Of a stretch of 64,000 nt of DNA, positions 16,953 to 25,964 are shown piece by piece (the first letter of the stretch is position 1; each line of letters opens with the position of its first letter). The notes under the pieces are model-generated. The model searched no databases. It saw only the letters and a list, made by a program, of their open reading frames with translations, and was not told the origin of the DNA. The DNA comes from RGIG4034 sp045628945. Its GTDB lineage: Bacteria; Bacillota; Clostridia; Lachnospirales; Lachnospiraceae. Made by a program: the position numbers and the translations under genes. Location of the stretch: the NCBI GenBank assembly GCA_045628945.1, contig JAZQQG010000015.1, positions 39,237 to 103,236 of the forward strand, in the 5' to 3' direction.

Positions 16953-17065
16953 GTCATCAATCTCTTCCCAGATTCCTCTGTAAAAAAAGAAATATGAACG
17001 CCTGTCAGCCCGATTGCCACAGGGTGAGAGTGGATACTCTGCTTGGTTGTAGTGCTTTCACACCT
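16953..17065 (-). promoter_or_regulatory. Leader RNA of infC-rpmI-rplT (L20-leader type)
   Basis: Between the promoter and the attenuator lies a structured leader containing GAGTATCCACTCTCACCC and GGGCTGACAGGCGTTCAT. The upstream ATCCAC can pair with GTGGAT of the terminator stem, giving an antiterminator. Position and layout match the Firmicutes L20 autoregulatory leaders. Confidence 0.75.
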
Positions 17066-17070
17066 CAGAT

Positions 17071-17099
17071 ACTATAGCACATGGGCCGGGCCCTGTCAA
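17071..17099 (-). promoter_or_regulatory. Promoter of infC-rpmI-rplT
   Basis: TTGACA (17099-17094) and TATAGT (17076-17071) with a 17-base spacer, upstream of the leader. Confidence 0.88.
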
Positions 17100-17131
17100 C
17101 ACACTTTCCACAAAAAAGTATGGTCCCCGAC

Positions 17132-18073
17132 TCAATGTTCTTTTAACGCCTCCCCTTCCCTGGTTACGCGGTACAGATCCATCTCAAAGTCCTGACGATT
17201 TTTCTGGTAGATGGTCTTAAGAATTAATCCGGAGAAGAAGGACTGAATTGCCGCCAACACAACGAAACCGCAGGTAATTAAGGTCGGGAATTTCTCCACC
17301 AGACCGGTATGAACGTAATCGATGGCAACCGGGATGAAGAATCCGGTGGCCAGCAGCATCAGAAGAACCGCAATCAGGCCAAAGAAACGCATCGGTCGGT
17401 AGGTACGAAACAGGCGAATGATGGTATTTAACACCCGAAGGCCGTCCGAATACGTATTAAGCTTCGATTCGCTTCCCTGGGGACGATCCCGGTATTCAAT
17501 GACCACATTCTCCACAAACATATTCTTATCAATGGCATGAATGCTCATCTCGGTCTCGATCTCGAAGCCCCTGGACAATACCGGAAAGGTCTTCACAAAC
17601 CGATAGGAAAAAGCCCGATATCCGGTCATAATATCCTTGATGTCGTTTTTGAATAAGGTATTGATGCTCCAGCGAACCACCGAATTGCCAAAGTTATGGA
17701 AGCGGCGCTTGTTTTCTTCAAAGTAGGTGGAGGAAAGACGGTCCCCGACCACCATATCCGCATGGCGAAGCAAAACCTTGTCCACCATTTCCCGCGCTTG
17801 ATCGGCCGGATAGGTATCGTCACCGTCGACCATAATGTAACACTCCGCATCGATCTCCGCAAACATCCGGCGAATCACATTTCCTTTTCCCTGCTGATAC
17901 TCATAGCGAACCGCTGCCCCTGCCTCACGGGCAATCGCATCGGTTCCGTCAGTGGAATTATTGTCATATACATAGATTGCAGCTTCCGGTAAGGCTTGTT
18001 TGAAATCCCCCACTACCTTCGCAATCGTTTTGGACTCATTATAACAAGGAATCAATACAGCAATCTTATCCAT
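17132..18073 (-). CDS. Family 2 glycosyltransferase, DPM1/GtrB-like
   Basis: The 313-residue membrane enzyme probably moves a sugar from a nucleotide donor to polyprenyl phosphate. The GT-A domain (about 1-215) shows VLIPCYNESKTI, YDNNSTDGT, the metal-binding DGDD in IMVDGDDTYPAD, and TGYRAFS. Two C-terminal membrane helices (about 232-255 and 262-290) match GtrB/DPM-like enzymes. The start at 18073 follows GGAG; seven upstream codons are excluded. The neighbouring divergent DUF6020-like gene (18253) may belong to the same surface-glycan process. Confidence 0.88.
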   Translation of the reverse strand: MDKIAVLIPCYNESKTIAKVVGDFKQALPEAAIYVYDNNSTDGTDAIAREAGAAVRYEYQQGKGNVIRRMFAEIDAECYIMVDGDDTYPADQAREMVDKVLLRHADMVVGDRLSSTYFEENKRRFHNFGNSVVRWSINTLFKNDIKDIMTGYRAFSYRFVKTFPVLSRGFEIETEMSIHAIDKNMFVENVVIEYRDRPQGSESKLNTYSDGLRVLNTIIRLFRTYRPMRFFGLIAVLLMLLATGFFIPVAIDYVHTGLVEKFPTLITCGFVVLAAIQSFFSGLILKTIYQKNRQDFEMDLYRVTREGEALKEH

Positions 18074-18252
18074 TACCGTCTCCGTTCTGCCCATTCTTTT
18101 TTGTCAAAAAAACAAGTTCTCTACCACTGATTATATAGCAATTGCACGTCGGACTCAACCATACAATCTTGAGGAATGCACTTTCTCATGGTATCATAGA
18201 TTACAATAGCGGTGTATCCGACACCGTCACAAATCACAAAGGGGATCCCGAC

Positions 18253-19848
18253 ATGAAACTCACTCTTTTCCGAGGCCGCAAGCATCTTTTCCTGAAGTTG
18301 TATATCGCCTTATTATTTGCGTCCTTCACTTGTTTTCCCTATGAATTTGTAAGCAAAACAGAAAAGCTTCTGTGTTTTGGCATTGCGGCCATCGGCTGGT
18401 TTTTGCTCACCTGCCTGGCACTTCGCTTATTCCGTCCGCTTCGGGATTGGTCCGCCGCACAGTCCGATCGTATCGCTTCCTATCTCGGCCGAATCCCTTC
18501 CCGCAGACTTTTTTTCCTTTTCTGGGCAATCATCAGCCTGCTCTGGCTTCCAGCCTATCTTGCTCTTTTCCCCGGAACCTTCGGCTATGATGCTCCGATT
18601 CAGTGGAATCAGTATATCGGAAGACTCCCCATGACCGATCATCATCCGGTTGTCCATACCTGGCTTCTCGGTTCCCTCATCTCCTTCGGTCATGCACTTT
18701 TTGGCAGTTACAATGCCGGCGTTGCACTCTATACCGCGTTTCAGGGGTTATGCGTCAGTGCCAGTCTTTCCTATCTGCTTCTTACCCTGCATCGCCACAA
18801 CATTCATGCCCTCTACGTTCCGGTAACCCTTCTTTGGTTTGGTTGCAACCCCTATCTGCAGGTTCTTGCCTTTAGCTGCACCAAGGATATTCTCTTCGGA
18901 GCATGTTTTGCCGTCTTCCTGGTTACCCTGTACAGACTCTATTATGATGAAAAAGAAAAAGCCGGCCGACGGGATATCGTGCTCCTAAGTGTTTTCGGGC
19001 TTCTATCCTGCCTGCTTCGTCACCAGGGCGTATACATTTTAGCGGTTCTTCTTCTTTTTACCGCCTTCTATAAATGTCATCGCCGTGCCATTCTGATCAG
19101 TCTCTTCTCGGTTCTGGTCATAACAGAGCTCTTCGGTTATTGCTGCCACAATCTGCTTGGTTTCAAAGCCTCCGATCCCAGAGAGATGCTTAGTGTTCCC
19201 ATGCAGCAGATGGCTTCCGTATGTAAGGATAAGCTTCTCGGCGGTACCGCCAAGGTCACAGACCGACAGTTAGCAACCGTAGAGACCTTCCTTCCCGAAG
19301 AAGGCATTCTGAATTATACTGCCTCCAGTGCGGATCCGGTGAAATATACCTTTGTAACCGATGCATTCTTCGAGGATTTCGGAACCAATCTGTCCACTTA
19401 TTTCGCACTTGGAATACAGAATGTGCATTCCTATGTGGTTGCCTTTAAACGAATGACTGCTCCATATTTCAAGGCGGAGGAATACACCGTTCGCGGTCTG
19501 ATGACGGAGTACTCTTTCTTGGATCGATACACCGAGAATTTCCGGCATCATTCTCTTTTCCCTGCCTATGACCGATATCTTGTCAAGACAACCACCAACC
19601 CGCAATACACCATCCTTCCGGGCGCCTCCCTTCTATTCAATCCGAACCTCGGTGTCTGGTTGGCTTTTGCGGCGCTCGGCGTCGCTATTCAAAAAAGAAA
19701 CCGCAAGAAATTCCTGCTGCTTCTTCCCATCCTTTTGTATTTCGCTACGCTGCTACTGGGGCCGGTTGCCTTAATACGATATGTGTACCCGCTCCTTCTT
19801 CTCGCTCCGCTTATTGCATTCCTGATGGTTGCAGAAGAATCCAACTAA
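18253..19848 (+). CDS. Polytopic membrane protein, DUF6020-like
   Basis: The 531-residue protein has about 10-12 predicted helices. The loop FPGTFGYDAPIQWNQ (about 114-128) resembles the periplasmic acidic loop of GT-C glycosyltransferases, and TDHHPVVHTWLLG follows. The pattern recalls DUF6020 proteins. The start at 18253 follows AAAGGGG; an earlier ATG at 18142 would add 37 unlikely residues. It is divergent from a GT2 gene that could supply a polyprenyl-linked donor. A sugar transferase role is an inference, not shown. Confidence 0.75.
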   Translation: MKLTLFRGRKHLFLKLYIALLFASFTCFPYEFVSKTEKLLCFGIAAIGWFLLTCLALRLFRPLRDWSAAQSDRIASYLGRIPSRRLFFLFWAIISLLWLPAYLALFPGTFGYDAPIQWNQYIGRLPMTDHHPVVHTWLLGSLISFGHALFGSYNAGVALYTAFQGLCVSASLSYLLLTLHRHNIHALYVPVTLLWFGCNPYLQVLAFSCTKDILFGACFAVFLVTLYRLYYDEKEKAGRRDIVLLSVFGLLSCLLRHQGVYILAVLLLFTAFYKCHRRAILISLFSVLVITELFGYCCHNLLGFKASDPREMLSVPMQQMASVCKDKLLGGTAKVTDRQLATVETFLPEEGILNYTASSADPVKYTFVTDAFFEDFGTNLSTYFALGIQNVHSYVVAFKRMTAPYFKAEEYTVRGLMTEYSFLDRYTENFRHHSLFPAYDRYLVKTTTNPQYTILPGASLLFNPNLGVWLAFAALGVAIQKRNRKKFLLLLPILLYFATLLLGPVALIRYVYPLLLLAPLIAFLMVAEESN

Positions 19849-19857
19849 AAAAGCATT

Positions 19858-19886
19858 CAAAAAGGGGCATTCTCCATGCCCCCTTT
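19858..19886. terminator. Bidirectional terminator
   Basis: AAAGGGGCAT and ATGCCCCCTTTT form a stem between two converging genes, with T-runs on both sides. Confidence 0.85.
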
Positions 19887-19890
19887 TGAA

Positions 19891-21000
19891 TTATATTCGT
19901 TTCCATATTTGGTCTGTCGGCAATACCGTCAAGACAGCATTTCCATCATCGGTATCAAAGTCATAGTAATAGGAATAATCTGCAAATACCACAATCGGTA
20001 TGATACTATCATACTCCCCGACAACTTCCAATCTTCCCTTCTCTTCATTCCAGACGCGATATTCATATCGCCCATCCCCGACATAGCGATATAAGAATAG
20101 CTGGTTCATCTCCGTTTGTGCAATATTTGCATTTTCCCCGATTTTTTCATAAGAATGATCCCGAACGCTATATCGATACAGACCGTCTTGCTTATTATAT
20201 ACAATGTCGCCATCCATTTGACCTAATACATAGTAGTAATCGACTTCCGGCTCAATAATATAATCCTTTCCTTCCGCGTCAATCAGATGCAGTTCGCATC
20301 GATACGGTGCATCCATCAGATTCCCCTGCTCCTGCATCGCAAGCAATTGTTCCATCCCCATATCGACATCATAGTAACTAACCAGATAGAAGAAGCCATC
20401 CTTCGTTACCTGCACATGATTCACACGTGCCGACCAAGCCTCCTTAAGCAGCGTACGATTCATTTCGCCCGTATCCAGATGATATTCCACGACTCCTGCT
20501 TCGGATTTTGGCAACAATTCCATATTTTCATCATACTGATTGCAGTACAGAATCCACAGCGTATGGTTCGCATATAGAACATATGTCACTTCTTGCATAT
20601 CATGCCATCGCTCCAGCCTCTTGCGATTGGTTCCATCCACTTCACTTGACATTAGGAACAAGTCTCCGAATTGCTCGCTATCGCAATCCGTAACATGATA
20701 CAACATGCCATTCTCAAGAAAAACATAATCCTTCAACGCTTCCACATAGGCGGTGCAGGAACTCTTGGGATGATTATCTCCTGCTTCATTGCAGATATAG
20801 AAACTAACATTCTGCTCCGCATCCTGAAAAGTAATGCGCTGGTTCTCCAGCCTAAACGCACCACCATTTCCATACATCTCCCCGGACATTGTGGATGAAA
20901 ACCAGGTAAGATTCTGCGTCTGAACCGTCGTTTTCCTTTGTGTACAGGATGTACATATCAATAACACTATCATTAGGCCAAGCCAATATCTTCGTTTCAT
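19891..21000 (-). CDS. Lipoprotein of the duplicated ABC cluster, beta-propeller-like
   Basis: The 369-residue protein has a signal peptide with a lipidation-type Cys at 19 (LLICTSC, an imperfect lipobox). The body is made of repeated short strands such as GMLYHVTD, DGFFYLVSYYDVD, DIVYNKQDGLYRYSV and QLFLYRYVGDG. That pattern fits a DUF5050-like beta-propeller. It is the last gene of the cluster, three bases after the ATPase, so it should act with the transporter at the outer face of the membrane. Function unknown. Confidence 0.7.
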   Translation of the reverse strand: MKRRYWLGLMIVLLICTSCTQRKTTVQTQNLTWFSSTMSGEMYGNGGAFRLENQRITFQDAEQNVSFYICNEAGDNHPKSSCTAYVEALKDYVFLENGMLYHVTDCDSEQFGDLFLMSSEVDGTNRKRLERWHDMQEVTYVLYANHTLWILYCNQYDENMELLPKSEAGVVEYHLDTGEMNRTLLKEAWSARVNHVQVTKDGFFYLVSYYDVDMGMEQLLAMQEQGNLMDAPYRCELHLIDAEGKDYIIEPEVDYYYVLGQMDGDIVYNKQDGLYRYSVRDHSYEKIGENANIAQTEMNQLFLYRYVGDGRYEYRVWNEEKGRLEVVGEYDSIIPIVVFADYSYYYDFDTDDGNAVLTVLPTDQIWKRI

Positions 21001-21003
21001 ACC

Positions 21004-21888
21004 TTATTCCCAATTATCAAAATAATACAGATATACATCTTCCAGACCCACAGTTTTATAACAGTCATATTCATTCGCTTCAAACTGTCGATTGCCATCA
21101 ACCACTTGCACCAGAAAACCGGTCTCTGTCTGTGCAAGCTTGCTTACATGGTAACGATTGCGAACTGTTTTCAGTTCACTCTTCGTGCACGACATGACCA
21201 TTACATTCCGCTCAACACTCCGAATCAGTTCTTGCGGCTCGGTACAGCTGATTAATTCTCCTTTTCGCATGAGCACTACTTGATCGGCAATACACTCAAT
21301 ATCGTCTGTAATATGCGTAGCCAGAATCACAATCCGTTCTCCCGCCATATCCATTAACAGGTTTTTAAGTACCAATCGTTCTCCCGGATCAAGACCGGCC
21401 GTAGGCTCATCCAGAATAAGCAGCTCCGGATGTCCCAATAGCGCCTGAATGATCATGGCTCTTCGTTTCATTCCACCCGAAAATGTCTTAAGTCTCCGCT
21501 TCATAACATCATCCAGATGAAACAATAATGTATATTCTCGAATCTGATTTTGAATCAGCTCGTCTTTTCTGTGATATCCCTTCATTACCGCCATATATTC
21601 CAGATATTCCCGTAATGTGAAATGAGGATAAACAGCAATATTTTGCGGAACATAACCAATCCTTTTTAGGTATTCATCATTTCGATTGGTCGTTAACGCA
21701 TTCCCATCTACATACATTCGACCGGAAGTAAGGGTTTCATTTCCAGTAAGGATTTTAAGCAACGTACTCTTACCGGCTCCATTCGGTCCCAAAATTCCAT
21801 AGATTCCGGCAGAAACGTCCAGATTAAATCCTTTTAACGCGTTTACGTCTTTGTAATTTTTGGTCACATTCTCTAGTTGTAATCTCAT
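21004..21888 (-). CDS. ABC transporter ATPase (ABC-2 exporter type)
   Basis: The 294-residue ATPase energises the adjacent permease. Walker A GPNGAGKST (residues 34-42), Q-loop PQNIAVYP, signature FSGGMKRR, Walker B LLILDEPTAGLD and the H-loop THITDD are all present. A C-terminal domain of about 80 residues (after residue 215) resembles those of peptide or antibiotic exporters. It starts nine bases after the permease stop and ends three bases before the lipoprotein gene. Confidence 0.93.
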   Translation of the reverse strand: MRLQLENVTKNYKDVNALKGFNLDVSAGIYGILGPNGAGKSTLLKILTGNETLTSGRMYVDGNALTTNRNDEYLKRIGYVPQNIAVYPHFTLREYLEYMAVMKGYHRKDELIQNQIREYTLLFHLDDVMKRRLKTFSGGMKRRAMIIQALLGHPELLILDEPTAGLDPGERLVLKNLLMDMAGERIVILATHITDDIECIADQVVLMRKGELISCTEPQELIRSVERNVMVMSCTKSELKTVRNRYHVSKLAQTETGFLVQVVDGNRQFEANEYDCYKTVGLEDVYLYYFDNWE

Positions 21889-21897
21889 TTTTCACCT

Positions 21898-23868
21898 TTA
21901 ATGCTTTCCCTTGCGAAATCTTGAATAGAAATACCCGGTTACACACCCTAATAGCATAATGAACAATAGAATGCCTACATAATATAGGATTAGTGCTCCA
22001 AGGATTGTAATTTCCCCAGGAACGCCACGCAATAGATGGAGGCTTCTGCAAGAAGCGGTCAGTTCATCGAATCTACAATTCTGAACGTGCCTTGCAAACC
22101 AGATTCCAAACACTATCAGGCCACATAGGAGTACCGAAATAACGCACTGTATCTCGTTACGACGCCTCCTCTTCGCCTCTCGCTTGGCGGAATGAATGAG
22201 TATCTCATTCACAGAACACTCCGCATCATACCCCCAGATCATACAGGATATGCCTATGGACACAAGCACCAGAAAAAGACAATTCATATCAAACGAATCC
22301 TTCGCATCGCTCTGCCCAAACAAAAATTCATAATCCTGCTCATGAAGGATAGCCGCATCCTTCCAACGCGACAGTTCCGTCACCTGTTCTATTGCAAGTT
22401 CCAAGCCACCCATTCGCTCAACATACTCCTCGTAATATGCGCGAACTGCTGAAGGTAATTCATCCTCTATGAGAGTTTTCTGAATCGTTTCTATCTTATC
22501 TTGTTCGGTTAACAGTTTCTCTTTTTTCTCATTCGTATATGAACCGCGCGACTCCTCAATGTACTTTTGATAGAACAACTCCGTCTTACCAGTAAAGGAG
22601 CGATGTGTAGTCGGATATCCCCAGATGCAGATTGCAAATAATCCAGCAAGCAATATCCATCCCTTTTGATGCAAGAACCACTTGCGCATCTCGATTCCAC
22701 GAAGAGATGACCACCCAAGTCGGCGAAGGCTATGTCGCACGCTACCCGAACCAGGATGACGACTATTTTTATAGCAACACAATCCGATACACAGAAGATC
22801 AACAAGGAGAAACACCAAAACAGTCACTCCTCCTGTCGTCATCTTCGTATGTAGACCAGGAATCCGATTTGCTATAATTAACTGTCTCGCCTCAATCATA
22901 GAGAAAAGATTCAGCCATCGAAAAAGTGCCACATTACTATAAACCGGAATCCTATAGAAAGCAAAAGCGCTGAGGCCCTGTCCGATCCCATAAAGTGCCA
23001 CTGCTAACACTCGATTTTGAATCCAGGTTCCAAGACAGTATCCAAGCAGAAACATACTAATCATGCCTACAATCTGAACTCCAATGTTTGCAAGCACAAC
23101 CATAGCTACGGACAGATTCTTACTATACGAGAGCATCCCCTGAATCGTCTGAAAAGGAGCATTCCAATTACCTGCACCAAATCGCCAGACTAAATATCCC
23201 AACTCTATCACGGAAACCACGAGCGCATTCAGAAAAAGCCAAAGCCCTCCTGCCAGAATTTTCGCCAAGAACAGTTGATTCTGACTATATTTAGAACAAT
23301 ACAGCACTTCTGACATATTCGTATCCCGTTCCGAAAAGAGCATATACATCGCCAACAATACCGGAAGAAGCATTCCAAAAATCATTCTCGATTTTGATGT
23401 TACAAAAATGCGATATGCATATTGTCCTTGATATTCGACATGAACGGACAGTAACTCTTCATTCACTTGTTCCGCTACCAATGAAGAATAAAGCGCCGAA
23501 GAGCGATACAGGTAGGAACGTAGCTTATATTCGTCCAACTGAAGCCTTCGCCGGATATTATCATCATAGGTAACGGTCTGATTCAGTTCCCCAATCACAT
23601 CCGCAAGCAATCTGAGGTCCGCAATTCGATTGCCGGTAATATATGCCTCATTCCATTCATCGAGCAATGTTTTCTCATATCGGTCTTGCAATTGCTCGCA
23701 TAGTTCAGACTTTTTCGTGCTATTCCGAATCTGAGTGGAAAGTGCACGATATCCATTGTCATCAATCAATTCATTCTTAAATCCAAACACGCAAAATAGG
23801 GATAATACGATTATTATCCCTATCAGAGCGTGATGTCTTATCAATTTTAATATTTCATATCGTATCAT
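21898..23868 (-). CDS. Double ABC-2-type permease
   Basis: The 656-residue membrane protein looks like two fused permease halves. Each begins with a basic amphipathic segment and a helix (RYEILKLIRHHALIGIII near residue 3; EMRKWFLHQKGWILLAGL near residue 390). Each then has a charged extracellular stretch of 120-160 residues and a group of helices. Such double proteins usually pair with one ATPase, here the next gene. The start at 23868 overlaps the lipoprotein stop as ATGA. The overall plan recalls bacteriocin-associated membrane proteins, but no specific family is claimed. Confidence 0.8.
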   Translation of the reverse strand: MIRYEILKLIRHHALIGIIIVLSLFCVFGFKNELIDDNGYRALSTQIRNSTKKSELCEQLQDRYEKTLLDEWNEAYITGNRIADLRLLADVIGELNQTVTYDDNIRRRLQLDEYKLRSYLYRSSALYSSLVAEQVNEELLSVHVEYQGQYAYRIFVTSKSRMIFGMLLPVLLAMYMLFSERDTNMSEVLYCSKYSQNQLFLAKILAGGLWLFLNALVVSVIELGYLVWRFGAGNWNAPFQTIQGMLSYSKNLSVAMVVLANIGVQIVGMISMFLLGYCLGTWIQNRVLAVALYGIGQGLSAFAFYRIPVYSNVALFRWLNLFSMIEARQLIIANRIPGLHTKMTTGGVTVLVFLLVDLLCIGLCCYKNSRHPGSGSVRHSLRRLGWSSLRGIEMRKWFLHQKGWILLAGLFAICIWGYPTTHRSFTGKTELFYQKYIEESRGSYTNEKKEKLLTEQDKIETIQKTLIEDELPSAVRAYYEEYVERMGGLELAIEQVTELSRWKDAAILHEQDYEFLFGQSDAKDSFDMNCLFLVLVSIGISCMIWGYDAECSVNEILIHSAKREAKRRRRNEIQCVISVLLCGLIVFGIWFARHVQNCRFDELTASCRSLHLLRGVPGEITILGALILYYVGILLFIMLLGCVTGYFYSRFRKGKH

Positions 23869-25337
23869 CGATTCCACTCATCAATCTGCTGTTGCAGAAT
23901 CTCAATCAATTCCGCTCCGCCACTCGCATAATATTCACTAATTGCATTTGCTAACGCGGCATCAAAGTTCTCACTAGCCCAAAGTTTTTCATTATCCCTA
24001 AGCACTGTCTCTATCATAGGAACCATAGTTCGATTCGGTAATACCGGCAAGAAGCTCACATATGGATGATCAATCAGCTCATTTGATGAATATATCATTT
24101 TCTTAGTTTCCAAACGATTCGTTGCAAGGTGATCCGTTCGTCTCGGGATAAGCTGGTCGAAGATACCGGTTAGCATCGAGATAACAAATGCCTCTTGCAA
24201 TGAAGGCTCGATGTATCCGTCTTCTGCAATCATCTCCTGCCAATCAGCTCCATAGCAGATTAGATTTCCCGCATCCGCATCCGTATATAACAATTGTATG
24301 AGTTGCATTGCCTCTTGAGCATGCGCTGAATTCGAAGCAATTGCTGTACATGCATTTAATCTGGAATCAAGCAGAAAAGGAATCTGATACACATACGCAC
24401 CTTGCATACATTCAATCATCTCCACAGAATAAAGGGATGTAAACGCAATACTGTATTCACCTGCCAACACCCGATCGACGTATTCACCCTCATTGATATA
24501 TAACTGTCCTGTAGGCTTCGTCGCAATTGCGCCAAGCTGGTATAGCGAATGAAGATTTCGAAGGTATTCCACATAGTCTTCATTCTCATAAGGGCACTGA
24601 ACACAACCATCTTCCACTGAAATATATGTTCCGTTATTATAGAGATAGCCCAACATCTCAGCATCTGAAGAGTACGAGGAACACCAGAAAAATGGCTTGT
24701 CCGAATACTTCTGTGGATGCTCTATAGCATCCTCCAAAATCGAGCCAAAATTCAGTCCCAACTGATCAGCCTCTTCTCTGTTATAAACCGATGTATTATA
24801 CAGCAATACAGCGCCGCCATCCATTGCGAGTTGAGTCGGAATCGCCACAATTCTATCATCTGCTTTCACAGTTTCCCACAGCCCCGCATAAAATGCATCA
24901 CGAAGCTGTGCATAGTCGTCCATATAAATATACGATGTCAGATCCATTAAATCGCCGAAATGTATTAATTCTTGCTGGTTATCATAAGCTCCTAACCATA
25001 CGATGTCCACTTCACCCTTTTGAATGAGACCATGGACCGCACTGATGTAATCTTCCTCTAACGAGATGGATTGTAATTCCACCCTGTGCTCAAATCCAGC
25101 CGTTTGTGCTACATTGTTCAATCGCGACTCTAGAGCTTGCAAATCAATTCCCCAGTCCTGAACCAACCATACAATAGTATCTCTCTGTTTCCCATTCCCT
25201 TCATCTGAGGTTCCAACATCACTTGAAGGATTTTGCGTACCATCGGTCTTTTTCGAATTCTTTCCGCAGGCCGTCAGCGAAACAAAAATCGCAATAATCA
25301 TTAGCAGAACAAATCCATAGTTTCTTCCTTGTTTCAT
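23865..25337 (-). CDS. Solute-binding-type lipoprotein, copy 1
   Basis: The 490-residue protein has a signal peptide and lipobox (SLTACGKN). The fold is that of an ABC extracellular binding protein: IVWLVQDWGIDLQ, GEVDIVWLGAY, IPTQLAMDGGAVLLYNT, and a C-terminal helix ISEYYASGGAELIEILQQQ. It is clearly paralogous to 25965-27434 (shared VQDWGID, VDIVWLG, CPYE..YVEYLR, ICYG..W). It is followed by an exporter-type permease with a 4-bp overlap, an odd partner for an importer-style binding protein. It may be a sensor or accessory protein instead. The start follows AGGAGA. Confidence 0.85.
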   Translation of the reverse strand: MKQGRNYGFVLLMIIAIFVSLTACGKNSKKTDGTQNPSSDVGTSDEGNGKQRDTIVWLVQDWGIDLQALESRLNNVAQTAGFEHRVELQSISLEEDYISAVHGLIQKGEVDIVWLGAYDNQQELIHFGDLMDLTSYIYMDDYAQLRDAFYAGLWETVKADDRIVAIPTQLAMDGGAVLLYNTSVYNREEADQLGLNFGSILEDAIEHPQKYSDKPFFWCSSYSSDAEMLGYLYNNGTYISVEDGCVQCPYENEDYVEYLRNLHSLYQLGAIATKPTGQLYINEGEYVDRVLAGEYSIAFTSLYSVEMIECMQGAYVYQIPFLLDSRLNACTAIASNSAHAQEAMQLIQLLYTDADAGNLICYGADWQEMIAEDGYIEPSLQEAFVISMLTGIFDQLIPRRTDHLATNRLETKKMIYSSNELIDHPYVSFLPVLPNRTMVPMIETVLRDNEKLWASENFDAALANAISEYYASGGAELIEILQQQIDEWNR

Positions 25338-25338
25338 A

Positions 25339-25614
25339 CTAGTAAATCTCCTGTGTTGCTCCGGTCCAAGTTTCTCCATTCGATGACGAAGCAGAATGCG
25401 AAGCCTGAATCTTTACACTTCTACAATCTTTTGGTGCCGTGAAACCACATGACACACTACCAGTCCGAGTGCTCGGTGCCGAAATAGAAACTGACACCTT
25501 TGTAGTATAAACATCGATGTAATAGTACTGAGCACCAACAGATACACTAATAGGCGAAGAGCTAATAGTACACGCTTTCTTCCCTCCATTTGCACAACGT
25601 GACACAATTACCAC
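25339..25614 (-). pseudogene. Degraded copy of the small secreted protein
   Basis: This 91-codon frame aligns with the C-terminal two thirds of the intact protein at 27443-27847: SSPISVSVGAQYYYID against SSPISVTVGAQYFYIN, then SAP.TR.G..SC.F and RSVKI.ASH.AS, ending TGATQEIY against DGTTMAIY. The signal peptide is gone. The frame opens at GTG and an in-frame TGA lies six codons upstream, with no ribosome site. It lies one base before the copy-1 lipoprotein start, so the gene order is preserved even though the secreted form is lost. A cytoplasmic product is possible but unlikely. Confidence 0.7.
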
Positions 25615-25775
25615 ATTTTTATCATTGCATCATTTTTGAATTACAGTCAGCAAGCCCACACTCATCATTCATACATTCGATTAACTGAGCCTGCCGTTCA
25701 TCAATACCCGCCTACTTTTCCTGTCGCAGATAACCTCCTCCTTTCACAATATTCATATCATGAAAAAAGTCAAAA

Positions 25776-25881
25776 ATTCAACCAAAACCTAACGAACGGC
25801 AGCTAAACCTAACGAACGGCAAAAATTTCGGCAAATCCCACTATCAAAAACCAGCAAGCCCTCACGGACCTGCCGGTTTGT
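25776..25881 (-). repeat. Duplicated 106-bp promoter/terminator block, copy 1
   Basis: Identical to 27951-28056 at 104 of 106 positions with no gap. It contains a hairpin (25853-25881) plus two direct repeats. It lies between the permease remnant and the degraded secreted-protein gene. Confidence 0.92.
25788..25820 (-). promoter_or_regulatory. LytTR-like direct repeats, copy 1
   Basis: On the minus strand GCCGTTCGTTAGG occurs twice with a 20-base period, two helical turns. GCCGTTCGT agrees with the LytTR-type consensus [TA][AC][CA]GTTN[AG][TC] at eight of nine positions. A -10-like ATGATAT follows about 30 bases later, as expected for activator sites upstream of a weak promoter. Confidence 0.6.
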
Positions 25882-25884
25882 TTT

Positions 25885-25962
25885 TTACTGAAGGGATAAT
25901 ACGATTATTATCCCTATCAGAGCGTGATTTTTTACAATTTTACGCAATTCCCCTATAACCAT
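25885..25962 (-). pseudogene. 25-codon remnant of an ABC-2 permease
   Basis: The frame starts at ATG 25962 and ends TAA 25885. It aligns without gaps to the first 25 residues of the intact permease: KIVKNHALIGIIIVLSLQ against KLIRHHALIGIIIVLSLF, with 36 bases identical in DNA. It lies right after the copy-2 lipoprotein, the same place the intact permease holds after copy 1. It is therefore the cut-off start of a second permease left by a tandem duplication with deletion. Confidence 0.85.
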
Positions 25963-25964
25963 AA

